DNA of 64,000 bases, from assembly GCA_019633425.1 (NCBI GenBank), contig WSUB01000009.1, positions 248,001 to 312,000 of the forward strand, given 5' to 3'. Numbering within the stretch: the first letter of the stretch is position 1; every line of letters starts with the position of its first letter. The notes below the pieces were generated by a model. It was given only the letters and a program-made list of their open reading frames with translations, ran no database searches and was not told the origin of the DNA. This document shows positions 1 through 12,076 of this stretch, piece by piece. A program made the translations under genes and the position numbers. The DNA is from Tulasnella sp. 424. Its lineage: Eukaryota; Basidiomycota; Agaricomycetes; Cantharellales; Tulasnellaceae.

Positions 1-745
1 GATGGGTCATCCACCCCAGAAGGCCCGTGACGACATGACAGTAACGAGGCATTGCGAACACGGATACGATGTCTGGTCGAGACTTGCTGAGGTGGCATGA
101 GCGTAACAATAATGCAGATTGAGTTTTGATGAGGTGTCTTTCCTCATCATCCACGTCGCAGCGGTCTCTCGCAGAAGAATTTCTCGACACGTATTTAACT
201 TAAACCGGGTGTTCCCGCCGACCATTGTGCATTCGGTGGAGTTGTTAGGCCGACGGGGTTTAGGCGGAATGATATGATATATTCACGTCCCGTTTAGAAG
301 ACGCTCGAAACTAACCATTCTTGGCAAATACTACGCGGTCCTTCCCTCATCTCTAACATCGTCGATTCACGTAAGGGGGCTCGCGGTTTACTGAGCTCAG
401 CTGCAGGACCCGAATTCTTGTAATAAGGGAATATCCCAGCCCATGCTTTCACCACCGACACTGCGGTTCTCTGAAAGGACTACTATTCCCCGTGAGCTAT
501 AGTTACTCAGGAACCTACTCTCCGTGTAGCCCGTGTACCTTGGTTGCGAGCAAGAAATGATGCGTTTCTCAACTCACAGCCACAGTGGTGTAAATCCGTT
601 CTCAGTTGCACGCGCCGCGCGTGCAAGTTACTTTTCAACCACTCAAGACCAATATACTCCACCCTACCATCTCCTTAGAAAGATACGGATACGCGGCGAC
701 TACTACAATCAGGGATTCTGTGTCATTTTCCTTACAACGCTTCAG
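1..745. other. Left-edge intergenic DNA, no gene recognised
   Basis: No open frame here has a recognisable domain or splice pattern. Short frames on both strands look like chance. The right part should contain the promoter of the DUF6535 gene that starts at 746. No repeat shared with the rest of the window was noticed. Confidence 0.5.
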
Positions 746-3423
746 ATGTCCCTACCCACCTCATCTCGCGAAGCGCCCACTGCACCAGACTTTCGAAAGG
801 ACGCCCAGGAGTTCATCAAGCACTTTGACAAAATCCGAGATCAAATTGACGATGAAATGTAAGTGCACAACTGCTGCTAGGATATCCGATAATTGAAATT
901 CTGAATGCTCAGGATCAACCACACAAAAGACGGATTGGATAGTCTGCTTGTCTACGTGCGTGTTACACAAGTAGATACTTCAGATCATGGCTCGATAATA
1001 GATTGATTCCCACTAGGCCGGCCTCTTCTCCGCCGTCGATTCGGCCTTTCTTATCTACACGCTCCCCGACCTAAAGCCCAACCCTGTGGACGACACGAAC
1101 GCGCTTCTTCTTCATCTCATACAATTATCTGACGACCCAAAAAACCCAGCTAAAGTCGATCCCCCATCATACAGTTTCTCTCCAGGGCCGAGAGAAATCC
1201 AGGTCAACAGGCTATTCTTGTGTAGCCTAATACTCGCTCTCGTTGTTGCCTTTCTAACCGTCTGGGGAAGGGAATGGCTGAAATTTTCTCAAAGCGCCCC
1301 TGCAATCGGAAGCAAAGTAGAACAACAGCGCTGGTTTAATTTTGGTCGATTTCTTCGGGGAGAGCGAGGGGGTCTTCATATGGCCTTTAGGCTGTTGCCT
1401 ATACTAACCCTTTGCTTCGCTCTGGCTTGTTTCACGATGGGGCTCATGCTCCATGTAGGGATGCTCGACCCCTACAGCGGGAGAATAATTGTGTTCTCCT
1501 TTATGGTTCCATGTGCTATCGTTGTGGGCCTTACAGTGGCCCAAGAGTGGGACTCCCTTCGCTCCTACCACCCCCCTCTTTCGGTGTTAATGAGCAATGG
1601 TATCCATATCATCATTACCATTGCTTCGGTATTGGGACAGTATGCAATGAGACCCATAGCAATGGTGCAGAGGATTTTCATTACGTTGCGTGTTTGGATC
1701 CGGAGTGCAGGGCAGGGGCGAAGGATCTTTGGAGATTGCAGTCGTGCACGAGATTGGAACGTAAGTCCCCGAGGATCGTGAGGAATTGCATTGTACTAAA
1801 CTCCGAGGAAATTTTTCATAATAAGGCGAACGAAGAACAACTTCAAGTAGTCGATGGTCATGTTAATCTCCGGATGGATTCGCGAAGCCAGGTAGAGGGC
1901 CCCTCACAGGACCTCACTAGCTCTCTGCCTCATGACGCCAGGAGATGGGGCTCAGATTCACCTGAATTGCGGTGGAGAGAGGACGACTTACTTTACACCC
2001 ACGCAATTATTCGAATGTTCACCATATCAAGTAACCCGGAGATCCACTACTATACTGCTGCTCATCTCTGCGGCATTGAGGATCCCGAGTGCCTTAAACT
2101 CACCTTCGGTTGTCGGGTTACTCAAGTTGAAATCTGGAGATATCTTTGCGAAGCAATAAATGCACAAACTAAGTCCGATGACTCGAAGATGTCGGCCGGG
2201 GAACTCCTAGAAATAGACAAGAGGATAATGATATTTGGGACTGCGCTTCTTCACATATATTTCTCGGCTGGTTCTCTGAAGAAACTCCTGGAGTTCACGT
2301 CATCAAAATCGTCTACCTTTCGGGTCCACTACCCAGGCAACGATATTGAACTATTACGGGGCGTTTTATCGGTGCTCTGGTCGACACAGATGTCAGTCAA
2401 TTTGAGCTCTCAACCCCCGGTTTTTACTTCCGTAATCCTGGCGGCCGGGTTACTGTTGAGAAGCCTCGAACCCAGTACATCCATATTTAACCAAGAGAAC
2501 AAAATCTTCTCCTGTCTGTTAAATTCGGTGTCCTCATTTAATCGTGGTTCGTGGAACCAACTGGCGTTGTTGACAATAGTGTGTACCAGGAGCGGAGGTC
2601 GCGGAATGGATATAAATAGAGATGAACATTTCCACCGAATGCAAAATGCGTATAACACGTGAGTATCTCACTCTCGCTCTATCTTCTTACTTGCTGGTCT
2701 GAAGCGAAGGATCACTCCCGCCAGAAATCATCCGACGGCTGCACTTGCAGATGCCGTATACCAAGTTATCCAAAGTGACATAAGCGAAAAGACACGACTT
2801 CCGTGTGAGGTATTCAAACAGGCTTGGAAGCTTTTCGTCCATGGACGGGAAGAAGGAGGCGCCGCCCGCGCACTCGGCCGCCATGTCCTTTTCCTTGGCA
2901 TGCTAGAAGCCAAGGTCCGGGATGACGATAAGACTGAAGATTATCGCGAGTATTTCCGTGGCCTTCGCTCAGAGTGTTTTGCAGTCGTATTAAAGAGCGT
3001 TCGCAGCTTTGAGCGGTAAGCATACATATTGGGTAGGAGGCGCCGCTTTAAACTATTTCGGAACTAATACTTGAAATGATCTTTAGGGTGGAAACATCAG
3101 CGCTATGGCGCTTCCAAGCTAAATTCGTGTTCAGAGCCGTCGGTCATTATGCGACGCACATAATGGCTCTCTGGGATGCCCGTCACGTCGAGAACGCCAG
3201 AGCGCTCGACTTCGTCCGATGCATCAGAGCGTTAGTGCCATATGATCCGCCGGCGAACGCAGCTAGTTCAAATCCTGTGGGGGGTCAGCAGGGTACGGAG
3301 ACGGAGTACACATCTAACATTAAAGCATTCAAGGACACGTGTGAGAGATTCGAGTCTTTCGTTAGATCAGGACAGGTAAAGCACCGCGCTTCCTCCGTCC
3401 CTCAAAGTCTTCGGCACAGCTGA
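746..3423 (+). CDS. DUF6535-domain membrane protein
   Basis: Multi-exon gene. The N-terminus starts MSLPTSSREAPTAPDFRKD, then introns near 860-910 and 960-1018 are removed. After them the frame reads AGLFSAVDSAFLIYTLPDL, the usual opening of the DUF6535 domain, in which a short soluble N-terminus runs into a first membrane helix. Two to three more hydrophobic helices follow (about 1220-1265, 1385-1460 and 1490-1540), with the family-typical WGREWLK segment between the first two. The long C-terminal part (about 1800-3423) is soluble and helix-rich, with further introns near 1760-1825, 2660-2706 and 3017-3087. DUF6535 proteins are abundant in Agaricomycetes and of unknown function; I infer a membrane-anchored protein with a large cytosolic tail. 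The start is the first ATG in frame with the conserved region. Internal splice sites are approximate. Confidence 0.75.
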
Positions 3424-4226
3424 CTTCGGCTATACTGCATAGGTAAAGATGCGAGTTTCCCCAGAAGATCAATGGTGTTTCAGTCGATAGAACTTGTATC
3501 CCTGCCCTGACACCCGTGTTTTTCTGTGTCTGCAATGTCACACCGACCTGAAATCCCCGAAGGATGAAAAACGATATAGCAATATGACAGAGTAGTTAAA
3601 GGATGCTAGGTATAGCTATTTGTTTGGCCTAGGGAGCAAGTCGGAAGCTTGGCGTTTCAGCAAGTGTTCATGTTCGTGCGTGATCATGATAGGTAGAAGA
3701 GAATGCTGGACCTCTTGAATCACTGAGTCAAGACAACGCGCTGTGCACGCTCGCCGGCTAAACCTGAAGAGCCATACATAGTCATCTTCTCGGTGGTCCT
3801 CCTATTTACGTGCGACATGACTGGTTGACGCGTGTCTTTAGCCGTACTGGTTGAGGTGGCATGGCAAGATTTCCCTTAGCGGAAAGGTCAACTGTGGTAA
3901 ATATTCCGACCCGTGGCACTTTTGGACTTCACAGCAACTAGTTATTGCAGTACAGTACTGGCAGAATGTCTCTTTGAGTAACCCACCCTCTGTCGTCGGA
4001 ATGACGACGGTGCAAGTTGGTGCAATGGACTTTTTTTGAGGAGGTCTAATGACACCCCAAAACAAGCAAGTCCGTTCACCAGGGCCGGTGACCCTCTCTC
4101 AAATCACATTATTTCCCACCACTCACGGGAACCTTGCCAAAGCCTCGTCATCATTCCAAACTCGACCAAGACCAAAAGTAACCAATCGTCGTAATTCCCC
4201 AGAAAAGGGAAGCAAAAATCATAATA
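3424..4226. other. Intergenic region before the YIPF6-like gene
   Basis: About 800 bp between two genes on the same strand. It should hold the terminator of the DUF6535 gene and the promoter of the YIPF6-like gene. Only short frames are present and none resembles a known family. Confidence 0.5.
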
Positions 4227-5562
4227 ATGTCAAGTCAAAACAAATACATCGCAGCAGACGATGACTCCGACGACGACATTGACGAGTCGGCTCTACCTTC
4301 TTACGCACCTGAAGATGTGTTCGTCCCGACTCCTACTTCCGGGAAAGGGAAAGGACGCCCGCAGCCAGACGTTTTGGCGAGCCCGTCTGGGCAACAGCCG
4401 CTCTCGGGCAATATTGGGTCGAGTGGGGCCGGTGCTGGTCCTGCTGGAGGAGGAAGTGGGGGCCCAAGAGGTCCGACGAGGCAGAAGATCGGTGGTATTC
4501 AAGTTGAGACGAGGTGAGTAGGTTGACAATCGGTTCATTAGCTTGATTGACGAGTTGCGCCCCTGCTCATGGACACTTAGGTACTCTGGAGTCGACACCC
4601 TGGACGAACCTGTCTTGACGACTATCGTACGTCGGCGCCTTGTTCCGCAGCTCGACGTGTCCCGCCCGGCGCTAAACCCCCGAACTTGTTCTGCTTTCTT
4701 CTAGGGCCGAGACTTGACGTCGATCTATACGAAACTCATCCAAGTGTTGTACCCGGCGCGGTCAGGTGCTAATCGAGAGGTTCTCCGGTGAGCTTTCGAA
4801 TTTGTGTACGCTCGATCTAGGCTAGGCGCTGATGGGCGGTTTACCTCGCTGGCTGGCAGAGATTGGGACCTCTGGGGACCTTTGATATTATGCCTTGCGT
4901 TGGGCATCATGCTGAGTCTATCTGTACGTTTGACTCGTCATATCCATCAACCTGGAATGGTTAATTGACCCACCGATGACTCTTTTCTTCTCATCGTTAC
5001 CGCCAACACAGGCACCTCCAGATCAATCGTTGGGTGTTTTCACTGGCGTCGTCGTAATCGTCTCTGTGGGGTCTTTGGTGGTGACTCTGAACGCCAAGTT
5101 ACTGGGGGGAAGAGTGTACGTACCCGTCTGGCCTCTTTTAGTGCAATTAGGTTGATCGTGCGTTCTCTGGGACGCCACATCCATCAGGTCATTCTTCCAA
5201 TCCCTATGCGTCTTGGGGTACTGCATATTCCCGCTCGTTGTCGCAGCGTTGATATCAACGTTCTTCCACAAACTGTTCATTCGGGGACCCGTTACTGTCG
5301 CGGCATGGGCTTGGAGCGTCTGGGGTAAGTCTTTGACTTTGTTGGCCTAACTTCGTCATAAAGCACCTCCTGACGCTGCTTATGAAACAGCTGCGATGAA
5401 CTTTTTCGATGGGACGAATATCGAGCAGCAGAGGGTGTTGCTTGCTGTTTATCCGTTATTGTGAGTACTGTCATTCCTTCTTGGTCGAGAGAAAGGAGAT
5501 TCTTATGGATGTCTTGCAGCCTGTTCTATTTCATCCTGGCATGGATGATCCTGATCCAATAG
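4227..5562 (+). CDS. Yip1-domain Golgi/ER trafficking protein, YIPF6/Yip4-like
   Basis: Starts MSSQNKYIAADDDSDDDID and is split by about six short introns. The soluble N-terminus is acidic and then Gly/Ser-rich, ending in TLDEPVLTTIGRDLTSIYTK. That stretch and the following RDWDLWGPL are typical of the Yip1 family just before its membrane domain. Five hydrophobic helices follow, including LGVFTGVVVIVSVGSLVVTL, a segment around LCVLGYCIFPLVVAALIST, and a last one ending FILAWMILIQ-stop. The last intron is 5461-5519 and the stop TAG is 5560-5562. Family members sit in early Golgi membranes, bind Rab/Ypt GTPases and help vesicle traffic. The length (about 300 residues) and the short lumenal C-terminus fit YIPF6/Yip4 better than YIPF1/2. 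Function is inferred from family membership. Confidence 0.85.
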
Positions 5563-5639
5563 TTGATTTTCCGCGTTGCGAACGTTATATTTATCATTGA
5601 TCTTGCGTTATCAACGTCGGGCTCCGTCTTTTCAAACTC

Positions 5640-6697
5640 GGTCACCCCATTTCTCGAAGGAACGACTTCTGAACGTCCACTGAGCACGACATCTTGGCAA
5701 AGCATTCTTCCGCATTTGTGCGGAGGATGCGTTCGACTGGACCTCATTTTCCCGCTCAGTTCCCTCCTCGTCGATTCCGTCGAGGACGATGTTCCCAGTG
5801 AGCTTGCGAACTTGTTCCCACCTCATCTTCGTCGGACAAACGATGCGCCGCTTTATATTGTCCAGTCTGCTCAGTTACATTCCCTGGACTTCGGCTCGCC
5901 CCGCCGTCACGATTTAATTTCGAGTTGGGAACGGACCTGGCGTGCAGACATTTGTGCGACTTTGCGGTCTCTCCGAACTGTCGAACGATGCGGCTATTGA
6001 TAGTGACGGAGCGGCTCGCCTCCGGGGAGTGGAGGAAAGGGCTCCTCACATGTGGTTGGGCGATGGAGGAGTAGTGGTCGCTTGGGATGACCCAGCTCCA
6101 CCTCAGCCCGATTCCGCAGGTTTGACATTTGTGACAGCCTCTTGACAAGTGGACGTTATCTTGTACCTTTTTCCATTTTGACTGGACAGATTTGTTGCTC
6201 AGACGGGGTCGCTGATTCCGCAGTGTGTGAGAGGATGGAAACCGGGTAGTCATCGGTACTTTGAGCTCGGTGGCACTAGGAAGAGAGAAGATCTACGGAA
6301 TACTTTCGCTCTAACGAAGATCAGGCGACGATCTTTTACTTTCTGTTTGTTGTGGGCCTTACACGTTCTACTTCTTTTACTCCACTGCACCCGCGCAGCT
6401 TCTTTCCAGCCCCCTTGGCCATGGGGCTTTAATGACCTGTTCGCCAGCTATCGAAAGATCGGTCGTCATGAGAGGGGAGACTCAGGGCGCAGTAGAACGT
6501 TTTTGCACATGCTGGACGGCGTTCCGAGAAGGCCGGGCTGTGTCAATGACGATGAGTGCTGGCAAAGTGAAATAAGCTTCTCGCAGCAGTTACCGCAAGA
6601 AGCATCGGGAATCGTCACCGACTTCGCAAGACAGACCCACACGGAGAACGACTATGCATATGTAAAGTTATGCCGGGGGGAAAATCTGGAATGGTAA
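5640..6697 (+). other. Possible uncharacterised gene, weak evidence
   Basis: Two stretches look weakly coding: one in the frame running to 6000, and one at about 5945-6120 in another frame that reads LSELSNDAAIDSDGAARLRG and ends near PAPPQPDSAG before a GT. A possible intron (about 6120-6188) leads into a third frame that is open to the TAG near 6697 and has one hydrophobic segment (LLWALHVLLLLL). No ATG was found in frame for the first stretch, and I recognise no domain. It may be a degraded or lineage-specific gene, or part of the 3' untranslated region of the YIPF6-like gene. I would not count it as a gene without transcript evidence. Confidence 0.2.
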
Positions 6698-7378
6698 TAT
6701 TAATCTATCAGAGACTTCACTTTTTTGGCGGTAAGCGCGGCGCGGTGAGATAGATTGGGCGTTTGGAGGGTGAGCCGGTTACCGCATGTGTCTGTGGGGT
6801 TCACTTGGTCCGCAGCAAGGACCGAAGCGCACCACCCAACTTTTTTGTTCTAGAAGAACGGAGCCCATGCAAGGAGTGCGTTTTGTCCCATCTCATGAGT
6901 TTAGCGAGGTTTAATGAGTGGCTGGTAGCAGAATGAATTCTGCGCGCGGGTGATTAATGCCCGGTGGAAGGATCTCGGGTGCTGAGTAGGGCGATTTGTG
7001 TGGTGGGATGGTTCGAGGAAACCCGTTTGGTCCCTAGCCGCAGCGATCTGCTTCCCCCGATAGCTCGCCAAGCGCCGGTCTTCAGTGAGCCGTAGGAGAC
7101 GTTGGCGACGGTGGATGACGAGGAAAACGTGTAGAGTATGGTGATAAATGCATATACGATTATGGATGTAAGCGACGATGAGGATGAATCATTGCTGCAC
7201 GAGAGGGGGGAGGAGTGCATAAAAGTGTTTGTACCTGTCCAGTCCGCAGCCTCTTGAAATCCTGACTGGGGCTTGCCTTGCCGCAGCACAGCAAGCAGGC
7301 TCACATCGACCTCTGCCAATTCCCTTCCATCCCCTTACACCTCCCCTCATCCTTCCCATCTCCACCTCCTCATCCCAA
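6698..7378 (+). promoter_or_regulatory. Presumed promoter and 5' UTR of the EST1/SMG6-like gene
   Basis: Gene-free stretch whose last 80 bases are strongly CT-rich, as is common just upstream of start codons in filamentous fungi. No specific binding site was identified. Confidence 0.4.
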
Positions 7379-10300
7379 TGGCCGACGCTGCCACATCATC
7401 ACCACTCCGCAGGCCCCAAAGGGAGAGGCCAAACGCCCAGCCGGATTTAGCTGACAGATTAGTTGCATTTCAACGAAAGCAAGCGGGGTGAGTTTAACAC
7501 TTCCACTTTATCTCTTCCCATAACTCAACCATCATTATTCTCATCGTTTCATCGACGGTCTGACGGCTTTTACTTGCAACGCAGGCCACCGACGCGTCGC
7601 TCAGCAGCTGCAACTCCCGCCGCGGGCCTTGCGCAGCAGCACCAACTTGATCCTCAGCCGCAGCAATCCCCCGCCCTGCCATCATCTTCATCCGCTTCGC
7701 ATTCCGTCCATCCACCACCACACCACCACCATCCTGCCTCTTCATCAAGGCAGCAACATCGTTCACGACATCGAGATACCTCCCCCGACGAATTCGACAG
7801 GCGTTTTCCTCCCATCTCTGATTCTATGGCTGCTATGATTGCGTCTCGCCCACAACAGCCTGGTCGGCTGTTCAACCCCGACACCGACCCAATAGCACCG
7901 CGAAGGCCACATCACCACCAGCTTCACCGTGACGTCGACGTCGACTCGGACGCTTCGTCTGGCGTCGGTCCTTCGTCGCGAGCAACACACCGGAGGCGTC
8001 CTCACCCCCCACCGCCTCAAAGTGCACAGCAAGTGGCATCCCAAACTTCATCATCTTCGTCACCCCAACACCCCCCACCGCAAGCCCAACCAGCACGTCA
8101 ATTATTCGACCCAAGGCATGACGATCCGATTCGGTTTCACGTTCTTACACGAGGAGCTCCAGCAAAGCCTCCCTCGGGAGGTTACATCTCGGCGTCGGCT
8201 ACTTCCGCTTCAGATGCGCAGTCGCTGGGCTCAAACCTTACCCTCACATCAAATACCACTTCCTCGTCAGCGTCGAACCCGTATTCGCCTGGGAACAGCA
8301 GGGATTTGGGTGGTAATCGTTTGTGGTATGAGCAGATGAAGCGCATGTACCGTGATATTACGGACCTCGAGGGAGCCCTCCTCAAGGAGAACGACGTCGT
8401 CGAAGAAGACGTAGATTCACGGCATTCGGTGCGGGTGCAACCTTCTCGAGCTACGGAAGAGAAATGGCCCCGTCTTGTCCGCGAACATAAACAGTGCGTC
8501 CTATTTTTACCATTTTCTTGGCCCGGCCAATAGCTAATGCCGTATTTCAAAGACTTGCCGAGCTGTGTCACAACTTCCTCTCCTTTGCGCTGAAACCTCA
8601 AGTCCCAGCATCATTACAAACTCTCCCTGCCAAGTACAACATTCCAGCGCGGCTATGGAACCACGGCTTCCAGCGACTGCTCATGGCCCTCCGCCGAGCG
8701 TCCTCATCGTCCATCGTCGCCCTCGAGCAGCTCTCCAGCCTCATCATCTACGCATATGGGTTCTACACCTCTCTGCTCGAGGAAGAAAATCTCGCTCAAT
8801 TCCGGATCCTCTGGCTCGAAGCTCTCGGCGATTTGTCAAGGTACCAAATGGCCGTCATCGCTCACGTGCAAGAAGGTACTGGAGGCGCTTCCTCTTCCAG
8901 AGCAGCAGCCGCAGTTGCTTTGTCATCATCGCCACCTTCTGCGTCGATGATGCATTTGGCACTACCTTCAGCGTTAACTCAGCCCCTGATGGTCAACAGC
9001 CCCGGAGTCTCGCGGATGGAGGAGTCGCCTTTACCGTCGATTGGAGCTCACGCCGCCGCCGAGTTGGAATTGGAAGACGATAGGGAGCTTTGGAGGAGGA
9101 ATGCGCGAGAGTGGTACACCAAGGGCATCAAGGATACCCCTGGTCAGGGAAGGTTGCATCATCATTTGGGATTGGTTAGTGCTGATGCCGAGGGTGAGGA
9201 GTTGAGGGCTGTTTATCATTTCGCGAAGAGGTGCGCTGCTTTCATTCATTTCGTGCCACGAGGATTCACGCTGACTTGGCTTTTTTTCATTTTCTTTTTT
9301 GCAGTCTTGTCTCTCACCATCCCTGCGATGCCGCCCGCGAATCCATCTTGCCACTCTTCTCCGTCGCCAAGCAAAGCGCTCGGTACTCGCCTTCATCGCC
9401 CGCCCCATCGATCTTCCTCCTCCTCCAAGGCATGCTCTTCACCCGAATCCAGCTCGACGACTTCCACCCGACTGTAGCACGCTTCAAGGAGCGCCTGCAA
9501 CTGAACCCCGAGGAAGTCACCGAATCCGAATGGACCATGATGGCGATGCTGAACATCTCGGCCGTCTTGGACTTTGGAAGGGGAGATGGTGTGCTGCGTA
9601 AAGTCTGCGGATGGATGTCGTCATCCGCAAGCGGGCTGAGTGCTGCGAACGGCCAGGGTGCCCCAAGGCCGACTTCCAGCAGGACAACTCGTCCCGCAGC
9701 TGGCAGGAGAGGGGATTCGGAGGACGCGATGCAGGTCGATTCGGCTTATGCCAACTCGATGACTCCGGTCGTCGTGGTGAACGAGCCTGAAGTTCAGATG
9801 GCCGATGCTGCTTCGTCGTTGCAAGGACCCATGGAGGCGCTTTCCACCAACAGACCACCCGTCGAGGAGTTGTCGTACACGGCCCAGCTGGCGTTGCATC
9901 TCACCTTTGAGTTGCTACTCCACACCATGCGACACCCGTACATCCGCTCTAAATCACCCTTCCGTCCCGATTCCGTCAACCCTTACCTCACTACCGTCTT
10001 CACATTCCTCGCTACCATCTTCAGGAACGAGATCGCTCTGCAGATCGTGGAGAAGTTCGTTCCTTGGAACGAATTCACTCCGTTCTTCACGCAGATCTAC
10101 CAAAAGACTAGCTCGTCGAGATCTGGTTCCGGTGCTTCTCATTTGGACGACGAAGGGTCCAAGACCTCGAAATGGTTTGGCTCGAGTCCTTTGCCAGAGG
10201 ATTGGTGTTTGCGTGGAACCGAGTGGGTGAGGAGGGTGTACGAGCGCGGATTCTGGAGAACGGCTTCGGCCTCGTCCAAGTCGGAAGCTGGTATCACTTC

Positions 10301-11472
10301 CGAGATGGACGTCCTCATCCCACCGGTTTGTCCTCAAGATGACGACTTGACCGACGGTGCGGTGGAGGGCGAGAACGACGCGATCCTCAACATGAATTGG
10401 ACGGACTTGCGGTACAGGCGATTGAGATGGAGCGTGGAGACGATTGTGAGGAGTGTAGACGGCTTGACCTGGCTCGGCGAAGGACGAGAGAAGTGCGTTG
10501 GTGTCGTTCCTCCGTTGATGAACAAGGTCGAGATGTGGATGGCCGAGAAGCAGAGGGAGGAAGAGCTGGAAAGGCAGCGGATGGAGAGGTTGGCTCGGAT
10601 GAGCCGTCCTTATTCTGATGAGATGGAGGTCGATGAAGAGTTCGACGAGGATGAGGATGAGGACGATCCTAGGGATTCGGAGGAGGTCAGGGCTCTCAAG
10701 GTGAGCAGATGGATCAAGCCGTGGGGTTTACTGGGTTTGGTTGCTGACTGGTCATTTATCACAGGCTCGTCGACGTTACCTCCGCAGCCTCCACTCACCG
10801 GCTGTCGTCCATCGCTCAAGGCCTGCTCCAAGGCCCGCGCGCAAGGCAAAACCCACTCGACCACTCCTCCAAGTCTCCCCCGGCTACACCATCCTCGTCT
10901 GCGACACCAACATCCTCCTCGGCTCACTGTCCATGGTCACCGAACTCGTTGCCTCTGGACGCTGGACCGTCGTGGTCCCTCTCGCCGTCGTTACTGAGCT
11001 TGACGGTCTTTCAAATCAACCAACGGATCTCGGCCGAGCCGCCGCTGAAGCCCTCTCGTACCTCATCACCGCCGTGCAAACCCAGTCGACTTCGCTCAAG
11101 GTTCAGACCTCGAAGGGCAACTACCTCAAGAGCCTGTCGATCCGATCTGAAGCGACCACTCTGGGCGATGGTGAAAGGAACATGGACGACTTGATCGTCC
11201 GCTCTGCACTCTGGCAGTTGGATCATTTCGTCGATCGTACTGGCTTGCTCGTCGCCAGCAGGAGTACCACCAAGAGGACGGACAAGACCTCCAAGGTCGT
11301 ATTGTTGACCTTTGACCGCAACAGTGAGTGGACATGCATCGTATTATACCGGGAATTCCCTTTCGCTAACTCGTAGGTCTCCATCGTAGTGCGCGTCAAA
11401 GCTCGGTCAAGGCAACTCGACGCTGCCGATGAAAAGGACATGGCAGCCATCCTCAGCGCCGCGAAATACTAA
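7379..11472 (+). CDS. EST1/SMG6-like protein with C-terminal PIN nuclease domain
   Basis: Starts MADAATSSPLRRPQRERPN (exon 1 to about 7489). A long low-complexity region rich in Pro, His, Gln and Ser follows. From about 8320 the EST1-type region begins: NRLWYEQMKRMYRDITDLEG, then LCHNFLSFALKPQ and LLMALRRASSSSIVALEQLS, the 14-3-3-like/TPR array. The central Est1 RNA/DNA-binding segment includes FAKSLVSHHPCDAARESILP, spanning the intron at about 9231-9304. After another intron (about 10700-10764) comes a PIN domain: ILVCDTN, VVPLAVVTELDGLSNQ, ERNMDDLIVRSALW and LLTFDRN. These keep the acidic residues expected at the metal site, though the last motif has one Asp where many relatives have two. 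The final exon ends LSAAKY-stop at 11470-11472. Relatives act in nonsense-mediated decay (endonucleolytic cleavage by SMG6) and in telomerase recruitment. Which role applies cannot be told from sequence. Confidence 0.85.
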
Positions 11473-12076
11473 ATCAAAAAAAGTCGTCAAATAGCATCAT
11501 GGACTTAAATCTTTTTCTCTTTTCTTCATTCTGTTTCCTTTTTTTCTCCCGGCTCTGTTCGTCGCCTTCTCGATGTCTCGCAATTGTCAGCCATCCACAG
11601 AAGGGACCAGAGTTCCGGTTTCGAGAGCGAGCCTCTGATTTTATGGGCGCACCGCACCACTTTTTTTCCTTGCCTTGCTGATGCTTCATGCAACCCCTCC
11701 TCTCCTTTATTCTTGTTGCTTGTTTCCTTGGTCTTATAGTTGAACGCTCACGATCCTTAACTCTGCATCTTTCTCTGTTTTCTCTCTCTATCCTCTGGTC
11801 CACATAGTGCATTTAGTGAATCTGTCCCATGTAACTCTCTCTCTCCTTGTCATATTAATATTATTCCCAGTCGTCTGTAAAGTTCCTTTTATACCACAAT
11901 GGTCTTGCACTATGCGCTTTGGACTCTCATGATCATCGTTCTGAGTGATGTCGACTCGAAAAAGAAGCATCTTGACACGAACGGGCATAAAAAGAGTAGT
12001 GACTATCATTGTTCATTTTCATTCGGTTTACCAAATTCAAACACAACGACCAAAGAGTGGGATATCTATGAGAAAT
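11473..12076. other. Convergent 3' region between EST1/SMG6-like gene and transketolase
   Basis: About 600 bp where two convergent genes end. The left half is rich in T and C (typical 3' UTR or terminator composition). No coding region is supported. Confidence 0.5.

Noticed and set aside
5756..6253. 165-residue minus-strand frame
   Set aside because: No recognised domain, no supporting splice pattern, and composition unlike a folded protein; it overlaps the weak plus-strand candidate.
6954..7319. 121-residue minus-strand frame upstream of the EST1/SMG6-like gene
   Set aside because: Low-complexity Ser-rich frame in a promoter region with no known similarity.
7494..8114. Several minus-strand frames rich in Arg, Gly and Val
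   Set aside because: They are antisense shadows of the Pro/His/Ser-rich low-complexity part of the EST1/SMG6-like protein.
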